From Dendrophyllia cribrosa (Eukaryota > Cnidaria > Anthozoa > Scleractinia > Dendrophylliidae), in NCBI GenBank assembly GCA_024195265.1, contig JAJLRJ010000005.1, forward strand, positions 42,997,087 to 43,061,086: a stretch of 64,000 nucleotides of DNA. The letters are read 5' to 3'. Position numbers and translations under genes: made by a program. The notes beneath the pieces were generated by a model, which saw only the letters and a program-made list of their open reading frames with translations, searched no databases and had not been told where the DNA came from. Positions within the stretch are counted from its first letter, which is position 1; each line of letters starts with the position of its first letter. Positions 37,056-46,069 of this stretch are shown here, piece by piece.

Positions 37056-37960
37056 CAGAGAAATACGCTCGAGAGATGATGTTGGTGCCCAAAGATCCCC
37101 CCTGGATGAAACCGCCGGTTCCCTTTCTACCCGACCCATCCCGTCAATGGGGAAGGGGTGAACAAACACCTCCCGACCCCAACGAAGCCTACTGGAAACG
37201 TCAATTCTTGACGGACCAATTGGTCAATGCCCCTCGTTTGGATCGCGTCATGCGTGTCATGGACGCCATGAAGAATGTGGAAGGTGAAGGGCAACCGCCC
37301 AAGTTACCTTCGTACGGACGTAAGAGCAGCGAATACTTTCGACTTCAGAATCAATTACGACACATGATAGAACCCCGTCAGACCTCTGCGCTCTTGAGAA
37401 GACCTCCCCCTCTTTCGGCGGCGGAAAACCAAGCCCGAACGGATGATATTTTTCCCCCCAAACCACCCCTTGGATCCACACTTCCACCACCTCCCAAGTC
37501 ATTTCAAGAAGCGTTTCAGCAATCAAAGAACATTGACAAACAATTGGAAAACTTCATCAATGTGGCTAAACAGAATTTGGACGGGGCCAAGCGCGCCGGC
37601 AATAATCCTAACGAGGTGAAAATGGCTGATCTAGATTGGCAAGTGGCTCAAAAGAATGCTGAAGTCATACGAGAGTTGGACGATCAATTAAACTCGGAAA
37701 ACTATGGCTTGCCCTTCAGCGACCTCAAATACTGGACCACGGACAAAGACACATTCGATGCTGCCGTGGAAGCACACAAAAGAGAGCTGCTGGAACGTCG
37801 TGACAAACTGTGGGGTCAACTGGAAACAGAATATCGAGAGCACAAGGAAAGCATGAAACAGAGAGAAAAGCAAAGACAAGCCAAGATAGAAAACATAATT
37901 CAAAAAGGGAAAGGGGTCGCCTTGAAGCGGCGCAAACCTCGCGGTTGGGTACAAGAGTAA
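37052..37960 (+). CDS. Unknown Pro-rich, coiled-coil-ended Polinton protein, 302 aa
   Basis: The ATG at 37052 overlaps the previous stop in an ATGA tetranucleotide, implying translational coupling or a downstream start on a shared transcript. The N terminus (EKYAREMMLVP) resembles the start of a protein that in other animal Polintons follows the gene type seen at 36432; recalled pattern, moderate trust. The middle is proline-rich (PPPPLSAAE-like, IFPPKPPLGSTLPPPPKSF). The C-terminal 130 residues are charged helix with coiled-coil character (ELLERRDKLWGQLETEYREH), ending in a basic patch. It is the last plus-strand gene. A minor virion or assembly role is possible; nothing decisive is visible. 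Confidence 0.65.
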   Translation: MTEKYAREMMLVPKDPPWMKPPVPFLPDPSRQWGRGEQTPPDPNEAYWKRQFLTDQLVNAPRLDRVMRVMDAMKNVEGEGQPPKLPSYGRKSSEYFRLQNQLRHMIEPRQTSALLRRPPPLSAAENQARTDDIFPPKPPLGSTLPPPPKSFQEAFQQSKNIDKQLENFINVAKQNLDGAKRAGNNPNEVKMADLDWQVAQKNAEVIRELDDQLNSENYGLPFSDLKYWTTDKDTFDAAVEAHKRELLERRDKLWGQLETEYREHKESMKQREKQRQAKIENIIQKGKGVALKRRKPRGWVQE

Positions 37961-38042
37961 AACGCTGTTCAGAAAAAAAAGAGACATTTAAAAGTTGTCA
38001 CTGTTTTTAATTGTTGACCTGTTTTTATAACAAGATTGTTGC

Positions 38043-38048
38043 AATAAA
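38043..38048 (+). terminator. Poly(A) signal at the end of the plus-strand gene block
   Basis: AATAAA (GCAATAAAGTTGC) lies 83 bases after the last plus-strand stop, in the 175-base space between the converging gene sets. Confidence 0.6.
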
Positions 38049-38135
38049 GTTGCTTTAAAATGGTCAAAACACGTGTGCTCTTTTTCTTTTACTTAAAGTG
38101 TAAGAGTCACTGTTCAGGTTTGGTGTATTAAAATA

Positions 38136-41100
38136 TTACCCTTCCACCAAGAGTTGTACAGGTTCATCATCGACACTGGTCAGTTCGTATTTGTTGAATC
38201 CGTAGGGGTAGGAACGGAACGTGATGGGGTTCACCACACGTTTGTCAAAGACCAATTTGTAGCGTTTGATTTCAGAACGGGTTAGGAGTTGTTTGGTGTC
38301 TTGGTCTCTCACAATCTTGAAAGGATTCCACACAGGGATGTCACGCGGTTCAACTTCGGGTTGTTGGAGTTCTGCTTTTACGTTTTCTTTGAGAATGTCG
38401 AAGTTCAATTGTTGTTGTCCTCGGCTGTTCAGGCTGAAACCGCGCACTTTGCATTCCACTTTCCCTTTGTTGGTTTTGTACCCATAATTTTTAGGACCTG
38501 CAGCCGCGAATTCAGTAATGAAGTCGTCTTGGTCAAGTTCATTTGTGAATTGTCCCGGGTAGTTGCCGAGAGGAAGTGAAGGAAGGTTGGGATGCCAATG
38601 GTACACGATGCTGTCGGTATCGAAGTACAGTACCTGCTGGGGTTGCAGTGTCTTGATTCCTTCATACAATTTCAATCGTGCCCAACAGGTGGTGAAACAC
38701 GCCACAAAGATGTTGATGTTGGGTTGAATGGAAGCACATTCTTCTTGACTGTCGTGCACCACTTCTATCCGTTCTTCGTTGGCGATGCGAATGCTATGGA
38801 TTCGTGTGGAATCGTCGTGTAGCAATGCGTACAATTTGTTAGGTTCAGTAATAGCTTCGACTTGACATTTGTTGGGTTGTTGGCCAAATTTCCCCCAGAA
38901 CGAATTCAGCATCATCTTGGCAAGCGAGCGTTTGCCTGGATTTTTTTGGACGTTTTGGTAATCCAATCGGATGCTTTCGTGTCGTTCATAATCCTCCAAG
39001 TACTGTTGTTGCTTGATGGGGTCGGTCGCAACATCTTCAGGCCATCCGGAGGCTTCTTGTTTCAATTTCAAGAAGGTATTGACATAGGAAGTGAATAGAT
39101 CTTTACTTGTTCTGGGAAAATGCCAGATTTCATGCACTTTCCGAAGCGTGTACCCTTGTTTCAATGCTTCTTGAATTTCAGGCGTGCACCAGGTGCCAGT
39201 GAGTGCACGTTCTTCTGGAGAGTGAGGGCAATCAATTCTTCGATCGAGGAGTGACATCTTCAATTGCGTTTCGACGCACGTGCGACACAGCGGGAATGTC
39301 AACTTGCCCTCGCAACGGTAAGGCAAGACAGGATGGTAGAGGTTGTAAGGTGGTTCAATAGTGCATTTGACCAGTCCAAAGAAGTTGGTGATGTCGTTGC
39401 TGGGGGGTTGTGTGATGATCATAGGATGGCCTTCAGGGTAGATGCAATTTTTGTTGACCCACGGGTACAGTGACGTGTAATCGCAGTAATGGATTTCCTC
39501 TCCGGGCTGGGTCTTGCAATGGAGCTGAACGGCATTGGTGCGTCCCCCGAAGAAGGCGTCTCTCGGTTCCAGTCGTTCCACCAATTTCAGTTCGTGGAGG
39601 AAATCTTGAATGCGAACGTCTGTTTTCTTTTGTGCATTCCAATCGCATTCCCATACTTCCACAACTCCGTAGCCCGCTTCTCGAATGACTTGGTTGCGTT
39701 CCATGGTCGAACGGTGAATTTGGCGCATGGACATGTCGTTCAGTTTCTTGTGACGCTGGTCTCGATTGGGGAAACATGTTGGACAACCATGGTAAAAGCA
39801 GCCTTGAAATTCATAGACCGTGTTGGTTCGCCTGTCAAAACCATCCACATGAATTCGTCTCGGACCCACTTGAATTCTGTGTTCTCCCGTGTTGCCAGCA
39901 TGTGCAAGTGAATCTTCTGTTGTGTTACGTTCTTCTCTCAATTTGTGTTCAATCCAATGCAACCATTCCATGGAAGCGAGCGAATGGGGTTTGCTTTTAC
40001 CGTGCCACCCTCGAATGGGTTCGGAAGCAATGGTGTATTCTTGCAGGCATTTCTTGCGGTAGTAACGACTGCAAGCTGAGGCAATGGTAATACATTCTTG
40101 CATGGGGTTGAAATCAGCCAAGGTTTTGAATTCTTCTTGAAACTTCATGCATCCTTCCTTGAGCAAACGAACATCAGATACGCAGTAGTCTACAAGTTCT
40201 TGTTGAAAGTTAAACATGTAGTTTTCTTCGCGTTTTGCTTTGTGCCACGTTTCAAATTCTTGTCGACGTTCTGGTTTCATCCCCATAGGGTCGTAGTAAT
40301 CTTGAGCTGGGATGATGCCTTCATACTCTTGATTTTCTTGGGTGTTGAAAAAATGAGGGAAGAACCCCTTTTTCAGTTCCGTGAGTCCAAAGGCTTTCGT
40401 GAATCCGGAAAGTGCCATTTGCAAAAAGGCCATGCTATCTATGAACTTCAATGCTCCCACTTCCATGGATAAAATCTTGGCACCATTCACAATTTGGTTG
40501 GGACAGATCTTTTGCTTGTAGCATTCCTCCAGAATAAAATAACTATCATACCCTTGGAAGTTATGAGCCACTGCAATGACTTGTCGTGTCTCCTGAGGGT
40601 CGTCTGTTTTGCTTTGCTGTTCCAGCCAATCTAGAAATGCTTCGATACATTGTTCACCTTCAAACACTTCGCATTGATCTCTATCCTCTCGTTCTGCACA
40701 GAGTAAGTTGGCGACATGTTGTCCATCGTCTTGTCTTGCTTCAATGTCAAAGTACACAAAGAGCGGAGGTGGAGGAGGTTTTTCTTCTTCGTCCTCGTTT
40801 TCATTGGCGCGTAAGGTTGCCAATCCAGCCGCAGCACCACGTTTGCGTTTCCGGCTTTTTTTCTTTGGTTTTTCTTTGATTTTTTGTACATAGCATTGAT
40901 GAGTGAAGAGATTGAGGTACTCGTGGCAAGAAGGACATTCTGCATAGCCACACACGTGCCTTCCTTTACATTCTTTTTGCGTGTAGGTTTTATTGCATAG
41001 TTTGCATCGTTTGTGTGTGTTGCAGACACTGTTCTTGTCATCTGCAGTTGTTCCACTACTTTTGCGATGGTAGTGCATTTGTTTGCAGACTTCTCCCATG

Positions 41101-42641
41101 AAAAAGCGATTGCAGATATCGCAGGGGAGACGTGCTTCTTTCCCAAGTGCATTTTTGAAATCAGAGCAATCAAGTTGATGACAGGCAAAACATTTTTTTC
41201 CTTTGCATCGATGGTGTGCAATATCATTGTTATTGAATCCTTTTTCACATTCCATGCAGAAGTAACTTTTCCCCATGAACCCACTGAGAGAGGTGCAGGC
41301 ATGGTAATGATTTCCATTTTGGATCAAGACGAGTTGTTTCGGTCGGGTAGGTCCTTTGTAAGTGATTTGATAGACATGGTCCGCGGAGACGACCACGATC
41401 TGGTAGTTCGAGAGAACGATCTGGAAGAGCTCTAATTCTCCTCTGCCGCAAGGACCTTCGGGGACACGTGCTTCACGATGCAAAGCTTTCGCTCTTCTTC
41501 CTTGTTCACTGAGACCTCGTTTGATTTCATCGTATGTTTTATGTCGAGTTTCATACTCATGGAACGCTTTAGCAGTGACGAGAGCGCGCGCACAACAAAG
41601 TTCATCTTGATTCTTGATTTTTATCACACTTGTCTTGTTTTTGAGAATTTGTTCAACGGCTTTTATTTTCGGATTCACCCTTCTGCCCGAACCTCCTTCT
41701 TGATTGGTTCCACTTCCAGACCCCGGCTCTCGAATGTGGCTGACTTCAATATGGAAAGAGTCGTCAATTTCAAATTGCTCATTTGAGTTGAGAATATTTG
41801 AAATCTGCTCCAGGATAGCTCGTGCAGGTTGTGTATCAAGGCGCCATTGCCCCACACGAACTTGATGTGAATTGTAGGCATGTTTAAGCCGGTTGGACGA
41901 CATGTTAATCATCAACCAGTCGTTGTTGTTTTCGTGTCCATCTAACATTTGTTCATTGATGGCTTGTTGAAGTGCCTTTTCAATTTGTTGAGGGAGATTC
42001 GCGCGAGGAATCTTCTTAAGATCTTCAGATTGTGTTAAACGTGTTGTGAAGACGCGACGATGCATCCCAAACTTTCTGACACGTTTATCCGAGTGTGGGT
42101 ACAATTCGAATTTTAAGGCTCCCCCACTTTGTTCTTCTTCAACTTGTTCAGGAACTTGCTGTTGTTGTGTTTCCATTTCATCCATGGCCTTGTTGCAGAG
42201 ACTATCGTCGTCAGAAAACATATCCTCATCACTACCTGGATCAATGCAAATCAAATCCAGTTCAGCTTCATTCAACTTTTCGACAGCATCCAATGCTTGA
42301 TTGCAAATCTTATCGATTTCTTTATCATTCAAAATTTCTTGAACGATGTCATCTATGTCTTTCTTTTTTCTTTTTGCTTCTTTTTTCTCTCGTTGTTGTT
42401 CTTCTTTTCTCTTTCGTTTCCGTTTTTTCTCTTCCTCTTGCTCTTCTTTCTTTTTTTGCTTGGCAGCTTCCTTTTCTTCTTTCTTTCTTTTTTTCTCTTT
42501 CTCCTGCTCTTCTTTCTTTTTTCGTCTCGCTTCTTCTCGTTGTCTTTTTCTTTCTTCTTGCTCTTCTTTTTTTCTTCGTTTTGTTCTTCTTTCTTCTCGC
42601 TTCTCCTCGCTTCTTTCTTCTTCTTCTTTTGAGGTCTGCAT
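38136..42641 (-). CDS. PolB: Protein-primed family B DNA polymerase with N-terminal extensions, 1501 aa
   Basis: The frame reaches a TTG at 42671, but the first ATG is at 42641. In order: a Lys/Glu coiled coil (1-95); an acidic linker; a conserved region; an OTU-like candidate (Cys in DELCCARAL near 347, His in NGNHYHA near 444); a Cys/His-rich zinc region (about 460-605); exonuclease motifs FDIEA (about 632), NFQGYDS (about 697) and YCVSDVRLL (about 820); a VSR-like nuclease candidate (VYEFQGCFYHGCPTC, about 945); then polymerase motifs DYTSLYPW (about 1057), LNSFWGKFGQ (about 1247) and YFDTDSIVY (about 1341). The lineage uses a terminal protein as primer. All catalytic motifs are intact. 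The 47-codon frame upstream could be a separate leader gene. Confidence 0.9.
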   Translation of the reverse strand: MQTSKEEEERSEEKREERRTKRRKKEEQEERKRQREEARRKKKEEQEKEKKRKKEEKEAAKQKKKEEQEEEKKRKRKRKEEQQREKKEAKRKKKDIDDIVQEILNDKEIDKICNQALDAVEKLNEAELDLICIDPGSDEDMFSDDDSLCNKAMDEMETQQQQVPEQVEEEQSGGALKFELYPHSDKRVRKFGMHRRVFTTRLTQSEDLKKIPRANLPQQIEKALQQAINEQMLDGHENNNDWLMINMSSNRLKHAYNSHQVRVGQWRLDTQPARAILEQISNILNSNEQFEIDDSFHIEVSHIREPGSGSGTNQEGGSGRRVNPKIKAVEQILKNKTSVIKIKNQDELCCARALVTAKAFHEYETRHKTYDEIKRGLSEQGRRAKALHREARVPEGPCGRGELELFQIVLSNYQIVVVSADHVYQITYKGPTRPKQLVLIQNGNHYHACTSLSGFMGKSYFCMECEKGFNNNDIAHHRCKGKKCFACHQLDCSDFKNALGKEARLPCDICNRFFMGEVCKQMHYHRKSSGTTADDKNSVCNTHKRCKLCNKTYTQKECKGRHVCGYAECPSCHEYLNLFTHQCYVQKIKEKPKKKSRKRKRGAAAGLATLRANENEDEEEKPPPPPLFVYFDIEARQDDGQHVANLLCAEREDRDQCEVFEGEQCIEAFLDWLEQQSKTDDPQETRQVIAVAHNFQGYDSYFILEECYKQKICPNQIVNGAKILSMEVGALKFIDSMAFLQMALSGFTKAFGLTELKKGFFPHFFNTQENQEYEGIIPAQDYYDPMGMKPERRQEFETWHKAKREENYMFNFQQELVDYCVSDVRLLKEGCMKFQEEFKTLADFNPMQECITIASACSRYYRKKCLQEYTIASEPIRGWHGKSKPHSLASMEWLHWIEHKLREERNTTEDSLAHAGNTGEHRIQVGPRRIHVDGFDRRTNTVYEFQGCFYHGCPTCFPNRDQRHKKLNDMSMRQIHRSTMERNQVIREAGYGVVEVWECDWNAQKKTDVRIQDFLHELKLVERLEPRDAFFGGRTNAVQLHCKTQPGEEIHYCDYTSLYPWVNKNCIYPEGHPMIITQPPSNDITNFFGLVKCTIEPPYNLYHPVLPYRCEGKLTFPLCRTCVETQLKMSLLDRRIDCPHSPEERALTGTWCTPEIQEALKQGYTLRKVHEIWHFPRTSKDLFTSYVNTFLKLKQEASGWPEDVATDPIKQQQYLEDYERHESIRLDYQNVQKNPGKRSLAKMMLNSFWGKFGQQPNKCQVEAITEPNKLYALLHDDSTRIHSIRIANEERIEVVHDSQEECASIQPNINIFVACFTTCWARLKLYEGIKTLQPQQVLYFDTDSIVYHWHPNLPSLPLGNYPGQFTNELDQDDFITEFAAAGPKNYGYKTNKGKVECKVRGFSLNSRGQQQLNFDILKENVKAELQQPEVEPRDIPVWNPFKIVRDQDTKQLLTRSEIKRYKLVFDKRVVNPITFRSYPYGFNKYELTSVDDEPVQLLVEG

Positions 42642-42690
42642 GTCTTCTTCTTCTGCTGTGAAAAGTGGCAAAGAAAAACTGCAATAATTA

Positions 42691-42712
42691 ACCTATAAAG
42701 CTATAAACACCT
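42691..42712 (-). promoter_or_regulatory. Possible TATA-like sequence upstream of PolB
   Basis: The minus strand reads TTTATAGCTTTATAGG, about 50-70 bases before the ATG at 42641. Weak match to the boxes of the plus-strand genes. Confidence 0.3.
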
Positions 42713-42759
42713 AACACAAACTAAACCCACCAAACAAACAGCTAGGGGCTTTCTTGCTT

Positions 42760-42903
42760 TCAAGTCTGCTTAATCGATAATAAAACCGCTTGTTGATGAC
42801 GTTTTATTTCTTGGCCAGCCAATATAAGCTGTTCATCCGAATCACCATCGTCAAACCAATAGTCACTCTCTTCTTGTACCTCCTGCCCATTTGAGAGATC
42901 CAT
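42760..42903 (-). CDS. Acidic small ORF upstream of PolB, 47 aa
   Basis: An ATG at 42903 opens 47 codons ending at TGA (42760-42762). The product is acidic and compact, with ESDYWFDDGDSDEQLILAG and a basic-polar end (EIKRHQQAV). It lies 119 bases upstream of the polymerase start on the same strand. No homologue is recognised. It could be a tiny regulator, an upstream ORF or the first exon of a longer PolB transcript. Codon content looks coding-like but the length gives little support. Confidence 0.35.
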   Translation of the reverse strand: MDLSNGQEVQEESDYWFDDGDSDEQLILAGQEIKRHQQAVLLSIKQT

Positions 42904-43083
42904 TCCTACAAAAAATCACTTTCCCTAACTATTCTTAGTTTTATCCTGACTCCTGAGTTCCCCAATAAAGAACTTGTTTGCGGTTTTACAATCCTCAGGA
43001 TGTTGCTGTGTCACAGGATCCCCACACAAAATGATATGCGATTAAATGTATTGTATTGAAAATTGGGATGAGTCAAAACCACC

Positions 43084-43345
43084 CACCCACCCTTGGGAAA
43101 TAACATCGAGGCAGGGAGGGAGAGTACGACCGAGCCCCTAGACTCTCACAACGCGTGACACATGGGGTCGTACCCTTGTCGATGTATGATTCATCGACTA
43201 CCTCGATTAAGAAAAAACACCCACCCTTGGGAAATAACATCGAGGCAGGGAGGGAGAGTACGACCGAGCCCCTAGACTCTCACGACGCGTGACACCTGGG
43301 GTCGTACCCCTGTCGATGTATGATTCATCAACTACCTCGAATAAA
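43084..43345. repeat. Tandem pair of 135-bp repeats in the right arm
   Basis: Two near-identical units (about 43084-43211 and 43219-43345) each contain CACCCTTGGGAAATAACATC, GAGTACGACCGAGCCCCTAG, GGGGTCGTACCC and CGATGTATGATTCATC. Short inverted pieces (GTACGACC/GGTCGTAC) give each unit a hairpin-like core. Confidence 0.9.
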
Positions 43346-43366
43346 AAAAATGGAGGACTTTTGGTG

Positions 43367-43471
43367 ATGGCTTACATGAGGGAGTTGTCAGGGAAGGGGT
43401 TGTACTCACCTTATCAAAAAATCAAAGAGGACGGCAACATAAGTCGACTAGAACATCCACAATTGAAATGA
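43367..43471 (+). CDS. Possible small ORF, 34 aa
   Basis: ATG at 43367 opens 34 codons (MAYMRELSGKGLYSPYQKIK at the start), following an ATAAAAAAAATGG context one short frame upstream. No homology is seen. It is listed because it is the only open frame with a non-repetitive product in the first part of the right arm. Confidence 0.2.
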   Translation: MAYMRELSGKGLYSPYQKIKEDGNISRLEHPQLK

Positions 43472-43509
43472 TGACGACACATCTGGTCCTTTCTTTTATC
43501 CCCTTGATC

Positions 43510-43690
43510 ACGTGTGCATGATGACGTGTGCATGACGTGTGCATCTTAAAATGCTCTGATTGGTCAGCTCCTCGGACTTGGACCAATTAAAAGCGGTTCA
43601 AATGACGTGTGCATGACGTGTGCATCATAAAATGCTCTGATTGGTCAGCTCCTCGGACTCGGACCAGTTCAACGCGGTTCAAACCGGTTT
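43510..43690. repeat. Tandem pair of 80-bp repeats with CCAAT-type boxes
   Basis: Two copies of GACGTGTGCAT, TGCTCTGATTGGTCAGCTCC and TCGGAC..GGACCA (about 43521-43600 and 43602-43685). ATTGG is an inverted CCAAT box, and TGACGTCACGTG (43790) shortly after is a CRE/E-box-like site. The stretch looks like a promoter or enhancer. Confidence 0.75.
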
Positions 43691-44099
43691 TCAGGTAAGG
43701 GCCTGAAAATGCGCGCGCTTTGAAAACTGGTGAATGAATAATCGATTAGCGTAAATTTCATATAAAGGAAAATGATCAAATGCGTTTCTGTGACGTCACG
43801 TGAAAACCAAGAATAAATCCCGCCGACTCGCGCGCTTTGGAAACTTGTGTCAAAGTACTTTTCCGAGCTCGCGTCAGCAAAAAAATTCACTGACGAAGCA
43901 TTTCTTGCTCGAGCAAGCCAGGCCAGGTGTGATTTTGCAGCGTTAAAAAACATCTTTCTTTGGCAGATTCATTGATCGCTCGACTCTGTTTTACAAGCTC
44001 AAAGAGGGTGGCTTGGATTTTAGCGAAACGGTTGGAGATCTTATGTTGAAAAGCGTCCAAACTGTCCGCTTTGAAAAATAGTCAAGGCTCAACTAAGCT

Positions 44100-45116
44100 T
44101 AAAAGGTGAGCATCTTTTTTTCTCTTCCCGCTAAAACGCTTTTTGCATTGCCAAACAACAATCTTAAAAAGAAAAGCGCTATGTTTTTTACTCTCTCTTT
44201 GTCGTTTTTTTCCCTATCTTTGTAAGTTAGTTTTCCCTCAAACTATGAACAGGCTCGCTCGCTCAAAATTTTGCACCGACTCGCTCAAAACTTTGTGAAC
44301 CGTCTCGCTCGCTCAAACACGCAACCAACAACACCGCAAAACAAAAATATTAATGAAGCTTTCCAGTCATTTTGACTCATCCTTTTTTCCTTTTGACTCC
44401 TAACGAATAAAGGTTGGAGATTTTATGCTGAAAACCGCCGAAGCTCCACGCAAGGTGAGTATCGTTTTCTACCTTGCTACAGAAACACTTTTTCTGTCTC
44501 AAAACAACAAAGTCCAGATAAGAAGCGCTATGTTTTGAACTCTCCCTTGTAGTTTATTTGTCCTGTCGTTTTTTTAGTTTATAAATTTCGCTCAAACTTT
44601 GACCGGCTCGCTCGCTCGAACTCAAACACATAAACAACACCGCAAAAAATATGAACAAGATGCCTTCACCTTCATAGTTTAACCAATCCTTTCGTTTTTT
44701 CCTTTTGTTTTAGCGAAAGACTAGCCTTTGAAAACCGCCAAGGGTCTACGCAAGGTGAGTCTCGTTTTCTACTCGCTGATATTTTATCTTTTTCACGCAA
44801 ACTTTGGCTGGCTCGCTCGCTCAAACTCAAGCACGCAAACAACACCGCAAAATATGAACAAGATGCCTTCACCTTTATATTTTAACCAATCCTTTTGTAT
44901 TTCTTTTTATTTGTAGCCACAAAGAAGCGCTGTGTTTTGAACTCTCCTTTGTAATTTATTTGTCCTATCATTTTAACGTTTATAAATTTCGCTCAAACTT
45001 TGACCGGCTCGCTCAAACGTTCGCTCGATCAAACGGCACATAAACATCACCGCAAAAAAGATGCCTTCACCTTTATATTTTAACCAATCCTTTTTGTTTT
45101 TTTCTTTTACTCGTAG
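44100..45116 (+). repeat. Tandem 300-350 bp modules with splice-site-like signals
   Basis: Modules share AAGCGCTATGTTTT, ATAAATTTCGCTCAAACTTT, GGCTCGCTCGCTC and CAACACCGCAAAA. Donor-like AAG|GTGAGY occurs at 44106, 44455 and 44755. Acceptor-like TAG|CGAAAGA with pyrimidine-rich leads ends at 44713 and 45116. Between 44714 and 44754 a 41-base exon-sized block carries AAAACCGCCAAGG, echoed at 44430. No long coding frame is present. Confidence 0.65.
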
Positions 45117-45450
45117 CGAAAGAGGAACAACCGTAAAAAAAATGTTACTTGACATTTTCCTGGAAAGAGCAGACGAGGAGAAAACGGGACAGGCAGATTT
45201 TCCTGGAAAGAGCGCGTGAGGAGAAAAAACGTGCCACTCATCATTTTCCCGGACGGACGTGCTGAAATGTGCCAAAAATTTTTTTTTTTCACGGACAGAC
45301 GCGCTGAAATCATTCAAGCGTCAAGTGCCCCCCCAAAAAATTTTTCACGGACAGACTCGCTGAAAAGCACATGTTCTTTAATCCCAGCCCCAATCGGAAA
45401 GTTACTCAAGAAAGGAAGAAGCAAACGTTTACCATTGTAATTCTTCTCGT
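45117..45450 (+). other. Possible terminal exon with short internal repeats
   Basis: It follows the last acceptor-like site. It contains ATTTTCCTGGAAAGAGC twice (near 45159 and 45197) and CGGACAGACGCGCTGAAAT-like units three times (45250, 45293, 45348). A 25-codon frame starts at 45142 after an A-run (AAAAAAAATG). Likely a non-coding or minimally coding transcript end. Confidence 0.35.
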
Positions 45451-45524
45451 TATGAAGCGGTTTTCATTAAAACTTGTTGTAAACTTTGAATCCTTGTGTG
45501 GACTTCTTTTCTTTCCGTGCTGGG

Positions 45525-45837
45525 GATAGGGGATTTTGACTACTTCCCCAATTCATTCCCCAGGAGGATTGTATATAGGGAAATTTGACCACTTCCCCAA
45601 AAATTTTGAAAAAAAAAAAAAAAAAATTAAAAAATCGAAAAATTTTTTGAAAAAATTCGATACTCAAAATCACCTATATAAATCAAAAATTGAAAAAAAA
45701 CTTCAAAAAAAACTTCAAAAAAATTGAAAAAAAATTCTAGTCAAAATCCCCTATATAAAAAAATTACAGTCAAAATCCCCTATTGGGTGTGGTTAGGGAA
45801 ATTTGACTATTCCCCAAAAAATTTGAAAAACAATTTG
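45525..45837 (-). repeat. Extra, diverged copies of the terminal repeat inside the right end
   Basis: The blocks GGGATTTTGACTACTTCCCC (45533), TATAGGGAAATTTGACCACT (45574) and TTCGATACTCAAAATCACCT (45655), then CTAGTCAAAATCCCCTATAT and GGTTAGGGAAATTTGACTAT, repeat the terminal sequence inward. The left end has no such second copy. Confidence 0.85.
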
Positions 45838-46064
45838 AAAAAAATCAAAAAATTTTTTGAAAAAATTCGATACTCAAAATCACCTATATAAATCAAAAAT
45901 TCAAAAAAAAAAAAAAAAAAATTCAAAAAAAAGTGAAAAAAATTTGAAAAAAAAAAAAAAATTCTAGTCAAAATCCCCTATATAAAAAAAATTCTAGTCA
46001 AAATCCCCTATTGGGCGTGGTTAGGGAAATTTGACTATTCCCCCGGTAGCCACCCTTAACTACT
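45838..46064 (-). repeat. Right terminal inverted repeat of the Polinton
   Basis: Reverse complement of 25540-25757, ending CCGGTAGCCACCCTTAACTA-CT at 46064. AT-rich homopolymers differ in length from the left copy. Confidence 0.9.
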
Positions 46065-46069
46065 ATAGG
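46065..46069 (+). repeat. Target site duplication, right (ATAGG)
   Basis: Second ATAGG directly after the right terminal repeat; see 25535-25539. Confidence 0.7.

Larger units (their letters stand above)
25540..46064 (+). mobile_element. Complete Maverick/Polinton, 20,525 bp
   Basis: Bounded by inverted terminal repeats that start AGTAGTTAAGGGTGGCTACC, and flanked by ATAGG on both sides. It encodes the Polinton hallmark set: protein-primed family B polymerase, retroviral-type integrase with chromodomain, adenain-like protease, packaging ATPase and double-jelly-roll capsid protein. Beside these are a double penton-like protein and nine other small genes. All long frames are open, with no stop or frameshift seen. 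The paralogous module at 24820-25130 shows the locus without the insertion. Confidence 0.95.

Noticed and set aside
26776..42671. GTG or TTG starts at 26776, 30698, 33636, 34948, 36429 and 42671
   Set aside because: The genome is eukaryotic; a nearby in-frame ATG, often after an A-run, is the better start in each case.
42095..42687. Several long plus-strand open frames rich in Leu, Phe and Ser
   Set aside because: They are antisense shadows of the Lys/Glu coiled coil of the polymerase (GAA/AAG repeats read backwards give TTC/CTT) and lack any motif.
25540..46064. Virophage, Polinton-like virus or adenovirus instead of a Polinton
   Set aside because: The combination of protein-primed PolB, chromodomain integrase, long terminal repeats with target duplication and animal host context fits Maverick/Polinton best; no virophage-type primase-helicase was seen.
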